A stretch of DNA of 64,000 nucleotides, taken from contig NZ_QYCZ01000001.1 of the NCBI RefSeq assembly GCF_003614945.1, positions 576,001 to 640,000 of the forward strand, in the 5' to 3' direction. A program made the position numbers and the translations under genes. A model generated the notes under the pieces. That model saw nothing but the letters and a program-made list of their open reading frames with translations, was not told where the DNA came from and searched no databases. Position 1 is the first letter of the stretch; each line of letters opens with the position of its first letter. Below, piece after piece: positions 25,791-34,882 of this stretch. Source of the stretch: Bergeyella cardium (lineage in GTDB: Bacteria > Bacteroidota > Bacteroidia > Flavobacteriales > Weeksellaceae).

Positions 25791-27995
25791 ATGGCTTACG
25801 ACTTAGAGAAAGAGAGCAAGGAGATACTTGCAAGGTACAAAGACCTGATTTCAAATACTTACAGAGCGCTGGATGAGGATAAAAACAGGCTGATAAGAAA
25901 GGCGTTTGACATAGCACTCGATGCACACAAAGACCAAAGGCGGAAGACGGGTGAGCCGTACATCTACCACCCAATTGCCGTAGCGAAAATCGTAGCCGAA
26001 GAGATTGGATTGGGGGCTACTTCCATCGCTTGTGCACTGCTCCACGATGTGATTGAGGACTCGGAATATACTTATGAGGACTTAAAAAGGCTTTTCAATG
26101 AGAAGATTGCTGATATCGTTCGTGGGCTTACGAAAATCTCGGGAATGGCAAACCAGAACCTCTCTATACAGTCAGAAAATTACAGAAAACTCCTGCTCAC
26201 CCTATCAGAAGATTTTAGGGTAATCCTCATTAAAATTGCCGACAGGTTGCATAATATGCGTACGCTGGACAGTATGGCGCCAGACAAGCAGAAGAAAATA
26301 GCTTCCGAGACGGCGTATATCTACGCTCCGCTTGCCCACAGGCTGGGGCTGTATAATATTAAATCCGAGCTTGAGGATCTTTCACTAAAATACAACAACT
26401 CAGAGGTGTATTACGAGATTGCCGACAAGCTGGAGCTCGCCAGAGAGCATCGTGAGAAGTATATAGAGGAGTTTAAGACGGAGGTTTCTGAGCAATTGGC
26501 AAAAGAGGGGCTAAACTTCTCGATAAAAGGTAGAGCGAAGGCGATTTCTTCGATTTATAGAAAAATGCTGAAGCAGGGTGTGTCCTTTGAGGAGGTGTAT
26601 GATAATTATGCGATTCGGATTATTTATAAGTCGGATATAAAGAATGAAAAATTCATCGCTTGGAAGATTTATTCTATTGTAACCGACCTCTACCACAGTA
26701 ATCCATCAAGGATGAGGGATTGGATTACTCAGCCGCGCTCCACAGGTTACGAGAGCTTGCATTTGACGGTTCTGGGACCTGATAAAAAGTGGATAGAAGT
26801 GCAGATTCGCTCCGAGAGGATGGACGATATTGCTGAAAAGGGCGTTGCGGCACATTATAAATACAAAGAGGGCTTTAAAGCCTCGTCTGAAGACCGAAAT
26901 TTGGAGGGCTGGATAAAGGAAATCCGATATATTCTGGAGCACCAGCAGTCGCTCTCCACCACAGATTTTATAGACAATATTAAGCTCAACCTCTACTCAA
27001 AAGATGTGTTTGTATTTACCCCAAAAGGCGATGTGAAAACACTGCCGAGAGGGGCATCGGCATTGGATTTTGCTTTCTCTGTACACTCGGGATTGGGGAT
27101 GAAGTGTATCGGTGCGAAGATACACGGTAAATTAGTGCCGATATCATACATTCTTCAAAATGGAGATCAGATCGAGATACTTTCTTCTCAGAATCAGAAA
27201 CCGAAAACCGATTGGTTAGATTTTGTAATCACCTCCAAAGCTAAATCTAAAATAAAAGCCTTCCTCAATGCAGAGAAGACTGCCCTTGTAGATGAGGGCA
27301 AGGAAATCCTCCAAAGAAAACTGAGACACGCAAAGCTCAACTTTAATGATAATGAGATAAACAAAATGCAGAAGTTCTTTGGGCTTAAAACTTCCCAAGA
27401 GCTCTTCCTTGGCTTTCAAGATGGGAGTTTAGATGCTGCCAGCATCAGAAAGTATATTGAAAGCAAGAATGTGCTGAGTAATATCTTCTCGCGGTTTAGG
27501 AAATCACCCTCCAAACAGACGGCAGTGGAGGAACAGCCTGATAAAAACCTTAATCTTATCGTTTTCGGGAAAGATGAGGAGAAGCTCGACTACTCATTTG
27601 CGAAATGCTGTACGGTGCTCCCAGGTGATAAGATATTTGGCTTTGTAACTATCTCCGAAGGGGTAAAAGTGCATAATGAAAACTGCCCAAATGCGGTAAA
27701 TCTAAGAGCACAGTATGATTATCGCGTCATCAGAGCGAAGTGGGTAAATGAAGAGAACTTTAAAAATAGAGTAAAAATAGAGCTGGAAGGCTTAGACAGA
27801 ATGGGAATGATTAATGATATCACTCAGGTGATTACCAATGCAATGCACCTTGATATGAAAGGGATGAGTATAGATTCTAATAATGGGGTGTTCTCGGGTG
27901 TTATTCATCTGGAAGTAAAAAACAAGTCTCAGCTGGAAGAAACCTTAAAAAAATTGAAGAAAATCGAGGGGCTTTCCAAAGTGAAGAGAGCGTAA
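25791..27995 (+). CDS. rsh: bifunctional (p)ppGpp synthetase/hydrolase (RelA/SpoT homologue)
   Basis: This enzyme makes and degrades the stringent-response alarmone (p)ppGpp. The 734 residues show an N-terminal HD hydrolase domain (HKDQRRKTGEPYIYHP, then ALLHDVIEDSEYTYEDL). The synthetase domain follows (ISSIYRKMLKQGVSFEEVYDNYAIRIIY and TGYESLHLTV), then a TGS domain (DVFVFTPKGDVKTLPRGASALDFAF) and a C-terminal ACT domain (IELEGLDRMGMINDIT). The HD residues are intact, so hydrolase activity is expected as well as synthesis. The gene follows the decayed restriction locus and is 28 bp before nhaA, so read-through is possible. Confidence 0.96.
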   Translation: MAYDLEKESKEILARYKDLISNTYRALDEDKNRLIRKAFDIALDAHKDQRRKTGEPYIYHPIAVAKIVAEEIGLGATSIACALLHDVIEDSEYTYEDLKRLFNEKIADIVRGLTKISGMANQNLSIQSENYRKLLLTLSEDFRVILIKIADRLHNMRTLDSMAPDKQKKIASETAYIYAPLAHRLGLYNIKSELEDLSLKYNNSEVYYEIADKLELAREHREKYIEEFKTEVSEQLAKEGLNFSIKGRAKAISSIYRKMLKQGVSFEEVYDNYAIRIIYKSDIKNEKFIAWKIYSIVTDLYHSNPSRMRDWITQPRSTGYESLHLTVLGPDKKWIEVQIRSERMDDIAEKGVAAHYKYKEGFKASSEDRNLEGWIKEIRYILEHQQSLSTTDFIDNIKLNLYSKDVFVFTPKGDVKTLPRGASALDFAFSVHSGLGMKCIGAKIHGKLVPISYILQNGDQIEILSSQNQKPKTDWLDFVITSKAKSKIKAFLNAEKTALVDEGKEILQRKLRHAKLNFNDNEINKMQKFFGLKTSQELFLGFQDGSLDAASIRKYIESKNVLSNIFSRFRKSPSKQTAVEEQPDKNLNLIVFGKDEEKLDYSFAKCCTVLPGDKIFGFVTISEGVKVHNENCPNAVNLRAQYDYRVIRAKWVNEENFKNRVKIELEGLDRMGMINDITQVITNAMHLDMKGMSIDSNNGVFSGVIHLEVKNKSQLEETLKKLKKIEGLSKVKRA

Positions 27996-28023
27996 ATAAA
28001 GAAAAACAAGGCTAAAGATTAGA

Positions 28024-29187
28024 ATGAAACTAACAAGATATTTTAAAAACTTTTTCAACAGTAGCCAGTCCTCTGGCATTATATTAATTTTATGTGTAAT
28101 TGCCTCACTTCTTACGGCGAATTCCTCTTTTGGAGAGCAATTCCAAGCATTATTAGATACGGAAGTAGGCACGGAAGTCTTCCACTTGAAATATTCGGTT
28201 GCCACTTGGGTAAATGACGGCTTGATGGCCGTATTTTTCCTTCTTGTAGGTTTAGAAATCAAGCGGGAGATTATAGAAGGCGAGCTTTCTAATTTTAAGA
28301 ATGCCTCGCTGCCTATATTTGCTGCATTGGGCGGGATGATGATTCCCGCTATCATCTATAGTTTCTTTAATTATGGCACGCCCTACGCTGGGGGCTGGGG
28401 TATTCCGATGGCTACGGATATTGCATTCTCGCTGGCGATTGTTTCTATGCTCGGGAATAGGGTGCCACCGTCGATTAAGATATTTCTTGCGGCATTGGCG
28501 ATAGTAGATGATTTGGGAGCAATCGTTGTTATTGCTGTTTTTTATACGGAGAGCCTGCATTGGCTTTATCTTTTGCTTTCTTTGGGAATTGTAGTCCTTC
28601 TTGTGCTTCTCAATTATTTTAAGGTAACGAAACATATCTATTATCTCGTACCTGGGGTGTTTCTTTGGTACTTTATGCACCATTCTGGGATACACGCTAC
28701 GATTGCAGGGGTACTTTTAGCCTTTACTATCCCTACGAATGTGTCTCGGGTGAAGATTTCACCTCTTGAAAAACTCGAGCAGAAGCTGCATTTCCCTGTA
28801 AATTATATGATAATGCCTGTGTTTGCCCTCGCCAATACCAATATAATGTTTAAAGAAGGTATGGTAGATGGGCTTTTTACTTCTATGGGGCTGGGGATTA
28901 TTGTCGGGTTGTTTCTTGGGAAGGTAGTGGGGGTGTGTAGCTTTTGTTTTATTGCGATTAAAACAAAAATCAGTGCATTGCCACAGAACAGCAGTTGGGG
29001 GCAGATGCTTGGGGTAGGTTTCCTTGCGGGGATAGGTTTTACGATGTCTATTTTCATTGCGATGCTGTCGTTTAAAGATGCTTTTCATCAGTCGGAGGCG
29101 AAGTTTGCCATACTTTTAGCATCGATTATATCGGCGATAGCGGGTTTTCTTATATTGAAAAGGGCAGGTGATGGTAAGGAGTATTAA
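28024..29187 (+). CDS. nhaA: Na+/H+ antiporter NhaA
   Basis: NhaA exports sodium in exchange for protons. The 387-residue protein is of standard length with about twelve helices. The ion-binding aspartates are present in AIVDDLGAIVVIA (D162, D163) and ATDIAFSLA (D132), matching D163, D164 and D133 of E. coli NhaA. The N-terminal region (FLLVGLEIKREI) and the C-terminal VGFLAGIGFTMSIF motif are also conserved. It starts 28 bp after rsh on the same strand. Confidence 0.96.
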   Translation: MKLTRYFKNFFNSSQSSGIILILCVIASLLTANSSFGEQFQALLDTEVGTEVFHLKYSVATWVNDGLMAVFFLLVGLEIKREIIEGELSNFKNASLPIFAALGGMMIPAIIYSFFNYGTPYAGGWGIPMATDIAFSLAIVSMLGNRVPPSIKIFLAALAIVDDLGAIVVIAVFYTESLHWLYLLLSLGIVVLLVLLNYFKVTKHIYYLVPGVFLWYFMHHSGIHATIAGVLLAFTIPTNVSRVKISPLEKLEQKLHFPVNYMIMPVFALANTNIMFKEGMVDGLFTSMGLGIIVGLFLGKVVGVCSFCFIAIKTKISALPQNSSWGQMLGVGFLAGIGFTMSIFIAMLSFKDAFHQSEAKFAILLASIISAIAGFLILKRAGDGKEY

Positions 29188-29246
29188 AATATCATTAACT
29201 CAGAATTATTTATTATTAACTCCGAACAATTTACGATTAAAACAGA

Positions 29247-30176
29247 ATGAATATGCTTGTAGCGAAGAATCTTACGAAGACTTATAACGGTGGTCAGAAA
29301 ATAGCCCTCAAAGATTTCAGTATAGAAGTTCCTGAGGGCTGTATTTATGGTTTGCTGGGGCCTAATGGTGCTGGGAAGACGACATTTATCAGGATGCTTA
29401 ACCAGATTATAAAGCCAGATGCGGGCTCTATAAGCATTAATGGGGAGGCTCTCTGCCTGAAGCACATTAGGGAAATAGGCTATATGCCCGAAGAGCGGGG
29501 TTTGTATAAGAATATGAGTGTGGGTGATCAGCTTATTTATTTTGGGGAGCTGAAAGGAATGAGCAGGAAGGCTGCCCTTGATGAGGCTAAGAAATGGTTT
29601 GAGCGCTTGAATATAGACCAGTGGTGGAAGAAGAAGATTACCGAGCTCTCCAAAGGGATGGCGCAGAAGATTCAGTTTGTGGTAACGGTGATTCACAGGC
29701 CTAAGCTCTTAATTCTTGATGAACCTTTCTCGGGTTTTGACCCTGTAAATGCTAATTTAATTAAAGAGCAAATCATCAGGCTTAAAACTGAGGGAACGAC
29801 GATTATTCTCTCTACACACAGAATGGAAAGCGTGGAGGAGATGTGTGATTTTGTAGCACTTATCAATAATTCTCAAAAGGTATTGGACGGCAAGCTCTTC
29901 GATGTGAAGGAAAGGTTTAAGGAGAATAGATTTAGTGTGGAGATTTTCAATATCAACCGAGAGATGCTGGCGAAATTTAAGGAAAAATACAGCCTAAATA
30001 TCTCTGAGACTGTGGATATGAGCTTGCCTTTGAGCTTTGAGGTCTCTGGTGAGTACGAGCAAAGTGCGATTCTCTCTGACTTGATGACGGTGGGAGATAT
30101 CCGCAGGTTTGATGAGAAAATCCCAAGTATGAATGAAGTATTTATCTCTGCTGTAGAGAGAAAAAATCCATTATAA
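29247..30176 (+). CDS. ABC transporter ATP-binding protein (NatA-like)
   Basis: The 309-residue ATPase has Walker A GPNGAGKTT, signature LSKGMAQKI, Walker B LLILDEPFSGFDP and a switch His in LSTHRM. It has a C-terminal extension of about 90 residues, as in sodium- and drug-exporter ATPases (NatA/YhaQ type). A second in-frame ATG at 29253 is an alternative start. The permease gene begins 15 bp downstream, so the two form one transporter. The substrate is unknown; the adjacent nhaA does not prove a link to sodium. Confidence 0.92.
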   Translation: MNMLVAKNLTKTYNGGQKIALKDFSIEVPEGCIYGLLGPNGAGKTTFIRMLNQIIKPDAGSISINGEALCLKHIREIGYMPEERGLYKNMSVGDQLIYFGELKGMSRKAALDEAKKWFERLNIDQWWKKKITELSKGMAQKIQFVVTVIHRPKLLILDEPFSGFDPVNANLIKEQIIRLKTEGTTIILSTHRMESVEEMCDFVALINNSQKVLDGKLFDVKERFKENRFSVEIFNINREMLAKFKEKYSLNISETVDMSLPLSFEVSGEYEQSAILSDLMTVGDIRRFDEKIPSMNEVFISAVERKNPL

Positions 30177-30191
30177 ACCAAATAAAAAACG

Positions 30192-31505
30192 ATGAGAAAT
30201 ATTATTTTAATCACGAAAAGAGAATACCTGACGCAGGTGAAGAAAAAATCATTCATTATCCTTACGGTTCTAACGCCGTTGCTGATTATTGCCTTTGGAG
30301 GGCTTATTGGTTTTATGTTTAGCATTAATAAATCTACGGCTATTATAGAGGTATCTGACCAGAGTGGGCTGTTCAAAGATGAGCTGAAATCTACTGATGA
30401 TGTGGTTTATAGGTTTATCTCAGCGCCGACGGAGAAAAGTATAAAGACTAACCTAGAAACTCGAGAGAAGCTCAGTGGAATCTTGGTGATTCCGAAGCTA
30501 GAAGCGCAGAATTTTGACCGATTGGAGGAGAATACGACGCTTTGGGTGAATGATAATATTGGTTTTGAGGCGAAGAAGAGCATTGTTTGGGATTTAAAAT
30601 CCATTCTCCAAAAGCAGAAAATAAAAGCATTGGGATTGAAAGCCAATGAGATGGAGAGTATTACTAAAAAGACCTTTAACCTGAATGTGGAGAGCATTAA
30701 TGAAGATAATAAGGCGGATACTGACCTTGCTTTTGGGGTGAAAACAGGTCTTGGGATGCTGCTGATGTATGTAACCTTTATGTTTATCCTAATGTATGGC
30801 GTGCGTGTAATGCGCAGTGTATTAGAGGAGAAGAATAATAGAGTGGTGGAAATCATCATCTCGTCTGTAAAGCCATTTGAGCTGATGATGGGGAAGATTA
30901 TTGGGGTTACTTTTGTGGCTCTTACCCAATTTAGCATTTGGATAATGATGAGTGTGGCAGGTGCGGTGTTTTTTAATGCGAGTTTTTATAGATTGCCGAT
31001 GAATCTGCCGAGTGGGGAGGTGCAAACAGGGAATACCGACCCTAATATTATCATTAGTGAAGTGTCTCATACGCTATTGGAGATGAATTTTCCGCTGATT
31101 ATCCTTGTTTTTATTCTGTTTTTCCTTTTAGGCTATGTTTTTTACAGTTCTATATACGCTGCTATCGGTTCTGCGGTAGATAATGAGACCGAAACCCAGC
31201 AGTTTACCCTTATTGCCGTGCTACCGATGATGATTGGGGTCTATGGTAGCTTCTCTATCATTAATAATCCCGATGGACCGATGGCGTTTTGGCTTTCTAT
31301 CATTCCATTTACATCGCCTATTGCAATGGTTGCGAGAATCCCTTACGGTGTGCCTGCTTGGCAGATTGCTATTTCCCTTTTTCTGCTTTTGGGCGCCGCT
31401 CTTCTGATGGTGTATGCCGCAGGGAAGATTTACCGAACAGGAATCCTAATGTATGGCAACAAACTTAGCCTGAAAAACCTCTATAAATGGTACCGTAGCC
31501 GGTGA
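30192..31505 (+). CDS. ABC-2 type transporter permease (NatB/YhaP-like)
   Basis: The 437-residue protein has one N-terminal membrane helix (about residues 20-42), an extracytoplasmic domain of about 130 residues and five or six C-terminal helices. The EEKNNRVVEIIISSVKPFELMMGKIIG segment is characteristic of ABC-2 permeases of the NatB group. It pairs with the ATPase 15 bp upstream. The stop codon (TGA at 31503-31505) falls inside a dispersed repeat, and the last codons (YRSR) are repeat-encoded. Confidence 0.9.
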   Translation: MRNIILITKREYLTQVKKKSFIILTVLTPLLIIAFGGLIGFMFSINKSTAIIEVSDQSGLFKDELKSTDDVVYRFISAPTEKSIKTNLETREKLSGILVIPKLEAQNFDRLEENTTLWVNDNIGFEAKKSIVWDLKSILQKQKIKALGLKANEMESITKKTFNLNVESINEDNKADTDLAFGVKTGLGMLLMYVTFMFILMYGVRVMRSVLEEKNNRVVEIIISSVKPFELMMGKIIGVTFVALTQFSIWIMMSVAGAVFFNASFYRLPMNLPSGEVQTGNTDPNIIISEVSHTLLEMNFPLIILVFILFFLLGYVFYSSIYAAIGSAVDNETETQQFTLIAVLPMMIGVYGSFSIINNPDGPMAFWLSIIPFTSPIAMVARIPYGVPAWQIAISLFLLLGAALLMVYAAGKIYRTGILMYGNKLSLKNLYKWYRSR

Positions 31506-31660
31506 GGCAGCCACGGCGTGGCAGGCACTTTTTTTTTCATATATCAAATACCGTAGCCAGTGAGGCACTTAGCCGTAGTATGGTAGATACTTACAGCAAA
31601 TGAGCTACCTATTTATTAGCTAAAACCATTTGCCTATTACTTAAATTTTATAGGTTTATA
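31491..31660. repeat. dispersed repeat block after the ABC permease gene
   Basis: Two copies of a TACCGTAGCCRGTGAGGCA word (31494 and 31548 onwards) flank a hairpin GCCACGGCGTGGC (31510-31522), followed by AGGCACTT and a T-run that could terminate transcription. Further on, the sequence takes heptamer phasing (GAGCTAC, CTATTTA, TTAGCTA, AAACCAT, TTGCCTA). Together with the next repeat this fills the 456-bp gap before the phosphatase gene; no open frame is seen. Confidence 0.6.
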
Positions 31661-31699
31661 ATGTGTTGATAATACTATGAAAGTGTAAAATTGAAATTT

Positions 31700-31800
31700 C
31701 ATAGTGATGAAAGAAAAGTTCGTAGTGATGAAAATAGGATTGTATAGTGATAAAATAGAAAATCCATAGTGATGAAATTAGGATTTCTACTGTAGGAGAA
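31700..31800. repeat. degenerate tandem repeat, period 21-22 bp
   Basis: Units sharing the core (C/T)RTAGTGATGAAA begin at 31700, 31721, 31743 and 31765. A more divergent fifth unit (CTACTGTAGGAGAA) begins near 31787. The spacing is 21, 22 and 22 bp. Each unit has an A/T-rich second half. The unit lengths are not all multiples of three, which argues against coding. Confidence 0.75.
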
Positions 31801-31922
31801 TTTATTTGTATGGTTATTAATTAAATAAAGAAAAGGAAGATATTGTCTTTCTATTATTGTAGAAAGAGAGGCTTTAATAAAAGAGTGAATACCTCCTCTT
31901 TGTTTGTATGCTCATTATTTCG

Positions 31923-31930
31923 TAGCTTTG
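31923..31930 (+). promoter_or_regulatory. -7 promoter element TAGCTTTG for the alkaline phosphatase gene
   Basis: TAGCTTTG matches TAnnTTTG and lies 31 nt before the ATG at 31962. Confidence 0.5.
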
Positions 31931-31961
31931 GGCACTAAAAAATAATTAAAATATAGTACCG

Positions 31962-33368
31962 ATGGATAGAAGGAAATTTATAAAAGGAACAGCCCTTTTT
32001 TCTGGGTTGCTCGCTGTAAATCCACTTGACTTACTCTCTGCAAAAAGTTTAGACCTCCCTCAAAAAGGCAAAAAAGCAAAGAACATTATCTTTATGGTAA
32101 GTGATGGGATGAGCTCTGGAACGCTGGCAATGGCAAACCTGTACTCCAATAGAATTCTCGGTAGAAATGGAAACTGGATGAACCTTTACCTTGAAAATAA
32201 GGTCTCCCGAGCATTGATGGACACCGCTTCCGCAAGCTCTATTGTAACCGATTCTGCAGCGGCGAGCTCAGCATTCGGTGGAGGAATCCGAGTGAAAAAC
32301 GGAGTGCTCAATATCGGAGCGAATGGAGAGAAACACCTCCCGATATGGCAAAAATTTAAAATGAAAGGTAAAAAAGCGGGGTGTGTAACAACGGTAACTA
32401 TAACCCACGCTACACCAGCAGGATTTTGTATAAATTCCCAAAAGAGAAAAGCAGAGCCAGAAATTGCAGAAATGTACGCAAATATAGGCTTTGATGTAAT
32501 GATGGGTGGTGGAGATGAAAACTTTAACCCTGAAAAAAGAGCGGATAAAAAAGATGTATATGCCCTCTATAAACAGAAAGGTTATCAGATTTTTAAAGAT
32601 AGAAATGACTTTAAAAAAGTAGATAAAAATAAGCCGATATTGGGGGTTTTTAACCACGGAGCATTGCCTTACTCCATAGACAGAAGTTCGAATAAAGAGC
32701 TACAATCTGTACCTACACTGGCAGAAATGGCAAAAGTAGCCATAGACCAGATGAAAGACCACAAGCAAGGTTTTGTACTCCAAGTAGAGGCAGGGAAGGT
32801 AGACTGGGCAGCACACGGAAATGATGTCGCTGCATTGATACACGACCAACTCGCATTTGATGAGGCTATTAAGGTTGTAATGGATTTTGCAGAAAAGGAC
32901 GGAGAGACCCTCGTAATCATCACTACAGACCACGGAAATGCAAACCCTGGAACTATCTATGGCTCTGGTGCGAATAAGGGATTTGACAGTATTGCCGACT
33001 TTAAATATACCAATGAGTTTCTCCTCAACGAGATAAAGCCAGACTATACGCCCAACCAAGTGAAAGAATGGGTAAGAGAAGTTAATGGCTTCGCTCTTAC
33101 TGATGATGAAGCTAAGCATATTATAGGCTTCTACAACGGCTTGGAGAAAGAAGACGGGCTCTATAATTATAAGAAACTTCCGTTTAAATTCTTTGCCGAT
33201 ATACAGAAAAAGTACGATTCCGTAGGCTGGATTAGTATGGACCATTCTGGTGATTATGTGGAGCTTGCTGTGTATGGTCCTGGTATGGAGCTCTTGAAAC
33301 CATTCGTGAAAAACACCGATCTGCACTATTTAATGCTCAATGCTGCAGGAGTAGAAAATAAGTTTTAA
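31962..33368 (+). CDS. alkaline phosphatase, exported
   Basis: The 468-residue protein belongs to the PhoA-type alkaline phosphatase family, which releases phosphate from monoesters outside the cytoplasm. The N-terminus has a twin-arginine-type signal (DRRKFIKGTALFSG), so Tat export is likely. Active-site features are D48 in MVSDGMSSG and the nucleophile S98 in IVTDSAAASS. A Zn/Mg ligand region follows (THATPAG), then TTDHGN and a C-terminal MDHSGDYVELAVYGPG. The gene has its own promoter, 18 bp precede rsmE, and no Pho regulator is visible nearby. Confidence 0.92.
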   Translation: MDRRKFIKGTALFSGLLAVNPLDLLSAKSLDLPQKGKKAKNIIFMVSDGMSSGTLAMANLYSNRILGRNGNWMNLYLENKVSRALMDTASASSIVTDSAAASSAFGGGIRVKNGVLNIGANGEKHLPIWQKFKMKGKKAGCVTTVTITHATPAGFCINSQKRKAEPEIAEMYANIGFDVMMGGGDENFNPEKRADKKDVYALYKQKGYQIFKDRNDFKKVDKNKPILGVFNHGALPYSIDRSSNKELQSVPTLAEMAKVAIDQMKDHKQGFVLQVEAGKVDWAAHGNDVAALIHDQLAFDEAIKVVMDFAEKDGETLVIITTDHGNANPGTIYGSGANKGFDSIADFKYTNEFLLNEIKPDYTPNQVKEWVREVNGFALTDDEAKHIIGFYNGLEKEDGLYNYKKLPFKFFADIQKKYDSVGWISMDHSGDYVELAVYGPGMELLKPFVKNTDLHYLMLNAAGVENKF

Positions 33369-33386
33369 CGAAACTGAAGCCGAGAA

Positions 33387-34079
33387 ATGAAAATCTTTTA
33401 TGGTAAAGTATTTCCTCAGGTAGAAATCAATGAAGATGAGCAGCAGCACATCTTGAAAGTTCTCCGAATGAAAGATGGGCAAAGCCTCTCCATTACTGAT
33501 GGGAAGGGGAATCTCGCTCACGGGAAACTTATCATAGAAGGGAAGAAAGCTCTGCTCGGAGTAGAGGACATACAGGCTGACTTGCCCGCCTTTACTCCGA
33601 GTTTGCACATCGCGATAGCTCCTACAAAAAATATAGACCGTACAGAGTTCTTCGTAGAAAAAGCTACAGAAATGGGCATTTCCGAGATTACATTTCTCCA
33701 AACAGATAACAGCGAGCGAAAGAATATCAACATAGAAAAAATCCGAAAACAGGCGATAGCTGCCTCTAAGCAAAGTCTGAGGGTGCATTTCCCAATTGTG
33801 AATGATTTGGTGAAGTTGCGCGATTTTCTGAAAACCATAGATCCAGAAAAGACTTTCGTAGCCCATTGTGATAGAAGCTTGGTACGCATTCCCATACAGG
33901 AGCTTAAAGTAGAGAACAGACTTACGATACTCATCGGTCCTGAGGGGGATTTCTCCACTGCCGAGATTGAGCAGCTCTCTACTCTTGGGATAAGGGCAGT
34001 AACGCTCGGAAGCCAGCGCCTTCGCACCGAAACCGCAGGGGTATATGCTGCTGCTTTTATCTATTCAAAGATGAAGTAG
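33387..34079 (+). CDS. rsmE: 16S rRNA (uracil(1498)-N(3))-methyltransferase
   Basis: RsmE methylates U1498 of 16S rRNA. The 230-residue protein has the N-terminal PUA-like domain (HILKVLRMKDGQSLSITDG) and the SPOUT knot with LIGPEGDFSTAEI and LGSQRLRTETAGVYA, the family's S-adenosylmethionine-binding motifs. It lies 18 bp after the phosphatase gene and is followed by an intrinsic terminator. Confidence 0.95.
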   Translation: MKIFYGKVFPQVEINEDEQQHILKVLRMKDGQSLSITDGKGNLAHGKLIIEGKKALLGVEDIQADLPAFTPSLHIAIAPTKNIDRTEFFVEKATEMGISEITFLQTDNSERKNINIEKIRKQAIAASKQSLRVHFPIVNDLVKLRDFLKTIDPEKTFVAHCDRSLVRIPIQELKVENRLTILIGPEGDFSTAEIEQLSTLGIRAVTLGSQRLRTETAGVYAAAFIYSKMK

Positions 34080-34141
34080 GGGAGGAGGTCAGTTTGTTTT
34101 TAAAGTTGAAAATTTAAACTTTTCAGCTTATACACAAGCAA

Positions 34142-34178
34142 AAAGCACGGGTGAAATTATCCGTGCTTTACTTTTTTT
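34142..34178 (+). terminator. intrinsic terminator after rsmE
   Basis: AAAGCACGG pairs with CCGTGCTTT across a 10-nt loop, then a T7 run at 34172-34178. The plus-strand rsmE and the minus-strand gene ending at 34194 converge here, so it may serve both. The same GCACGG core recurs in two other terminators of the window. Confidence 0.8.
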
Positions 34179-34193
34179 ATCTGTGTTTGTAGC

Positions 34194-34877
34194 TTATTTA
34201 GTCTTCCTTATCCTCCACCAGATTTTATTAATGAAGAAACCTAAGATAAACATCCCTATAAAGAGCAGGAAGGTAAGCCCTAAGGCAGTGAAGTTCATCG
34301 GCTCACTTTTAGGGACATAGATAGTATTGCCATTGGTTGTGGAAATCAGCCCTAGAATAGTGATAAACAGGCTAGTGAGGAAATGTACCTCTAATCTAAA
34401 ATCTTCCTCTGGCAGGAGTTCCTTAATGCCATATGCTCCACCGATAATCAGCAGGAGTACACCTATTGCCAGCACCGTAGTGGTGGTAAAGAAATCTGCC
34501 CCAGAGAAATAAAAAATAGACTGTGTAAGCAGGTAAAACAGCACTGGAAATATCAGTAGGCTTGGGTACCATTTCAGGATTTTATAGCCTCGGCTTTCCT
34601 TGCCCAAGAAGAGGGTGCGGAGGGCTAAGAAGCAAAAGCCAATGCAGAACCCTGCTTCTATACTCACGAGTACTGCCATATTGCTGAGGACTTTTGTGTT
34701 TTCTAATGCCTGCTGTATCGTAACCTGAGACTGCTCTATGGCATAGGTATAGGCAAAGAGCAGGAAGCCAGCGGATAATACTCCCATTATGGCAACTTGC
34801 CAGAGCTTCCAGAAACTGAGTTTTATCAGTGTATTAATGATGATAAAAACGATAAGTATGTTTAAAATCAGTTGCAT
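34194..34877 (-). CDS. multi-pass membrane protein of unknown function downstream of the haem locus
   Basis: The 227-residue product has about seven hydrophobic helices (near residues 1-20, 28-48, 68-90, 104-124, 130-150, 163-180 and 195-218) and a basic C-terminus. I do not recognise a family motif. Its gene begins 5 bp after the WG-repeat gene, so the two are probably co-transcribed. Haem (hmu) operons in Bacteroidota often end with small membrane proteins of unknown role, and this could be one. However, a terminator separates this pair from hmuS. Confidence 0.7.
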   Translation of the reverse strand: MQLILNILIVFIIINTLIKLSFWKLWQVAIMGVLSAGFLLFAYTYAIEQSQVTIQQALENTKVLSNMAVLVSIEAGFCIGFCFLALRTLFLGKESRGYKILKWYPSLLIFPVLFYLLTQSIFYFSGADFFTTTTVLAIGVLLLIIGGAYGIKELLPEEDFRLEVHFLTSLFITILGLISTTNGNTIYVPKSEPMNFTALGLTFLLFIGMFILGFFINKIWWRIRKTK

Positions 34878-34882
34878 AAGAT

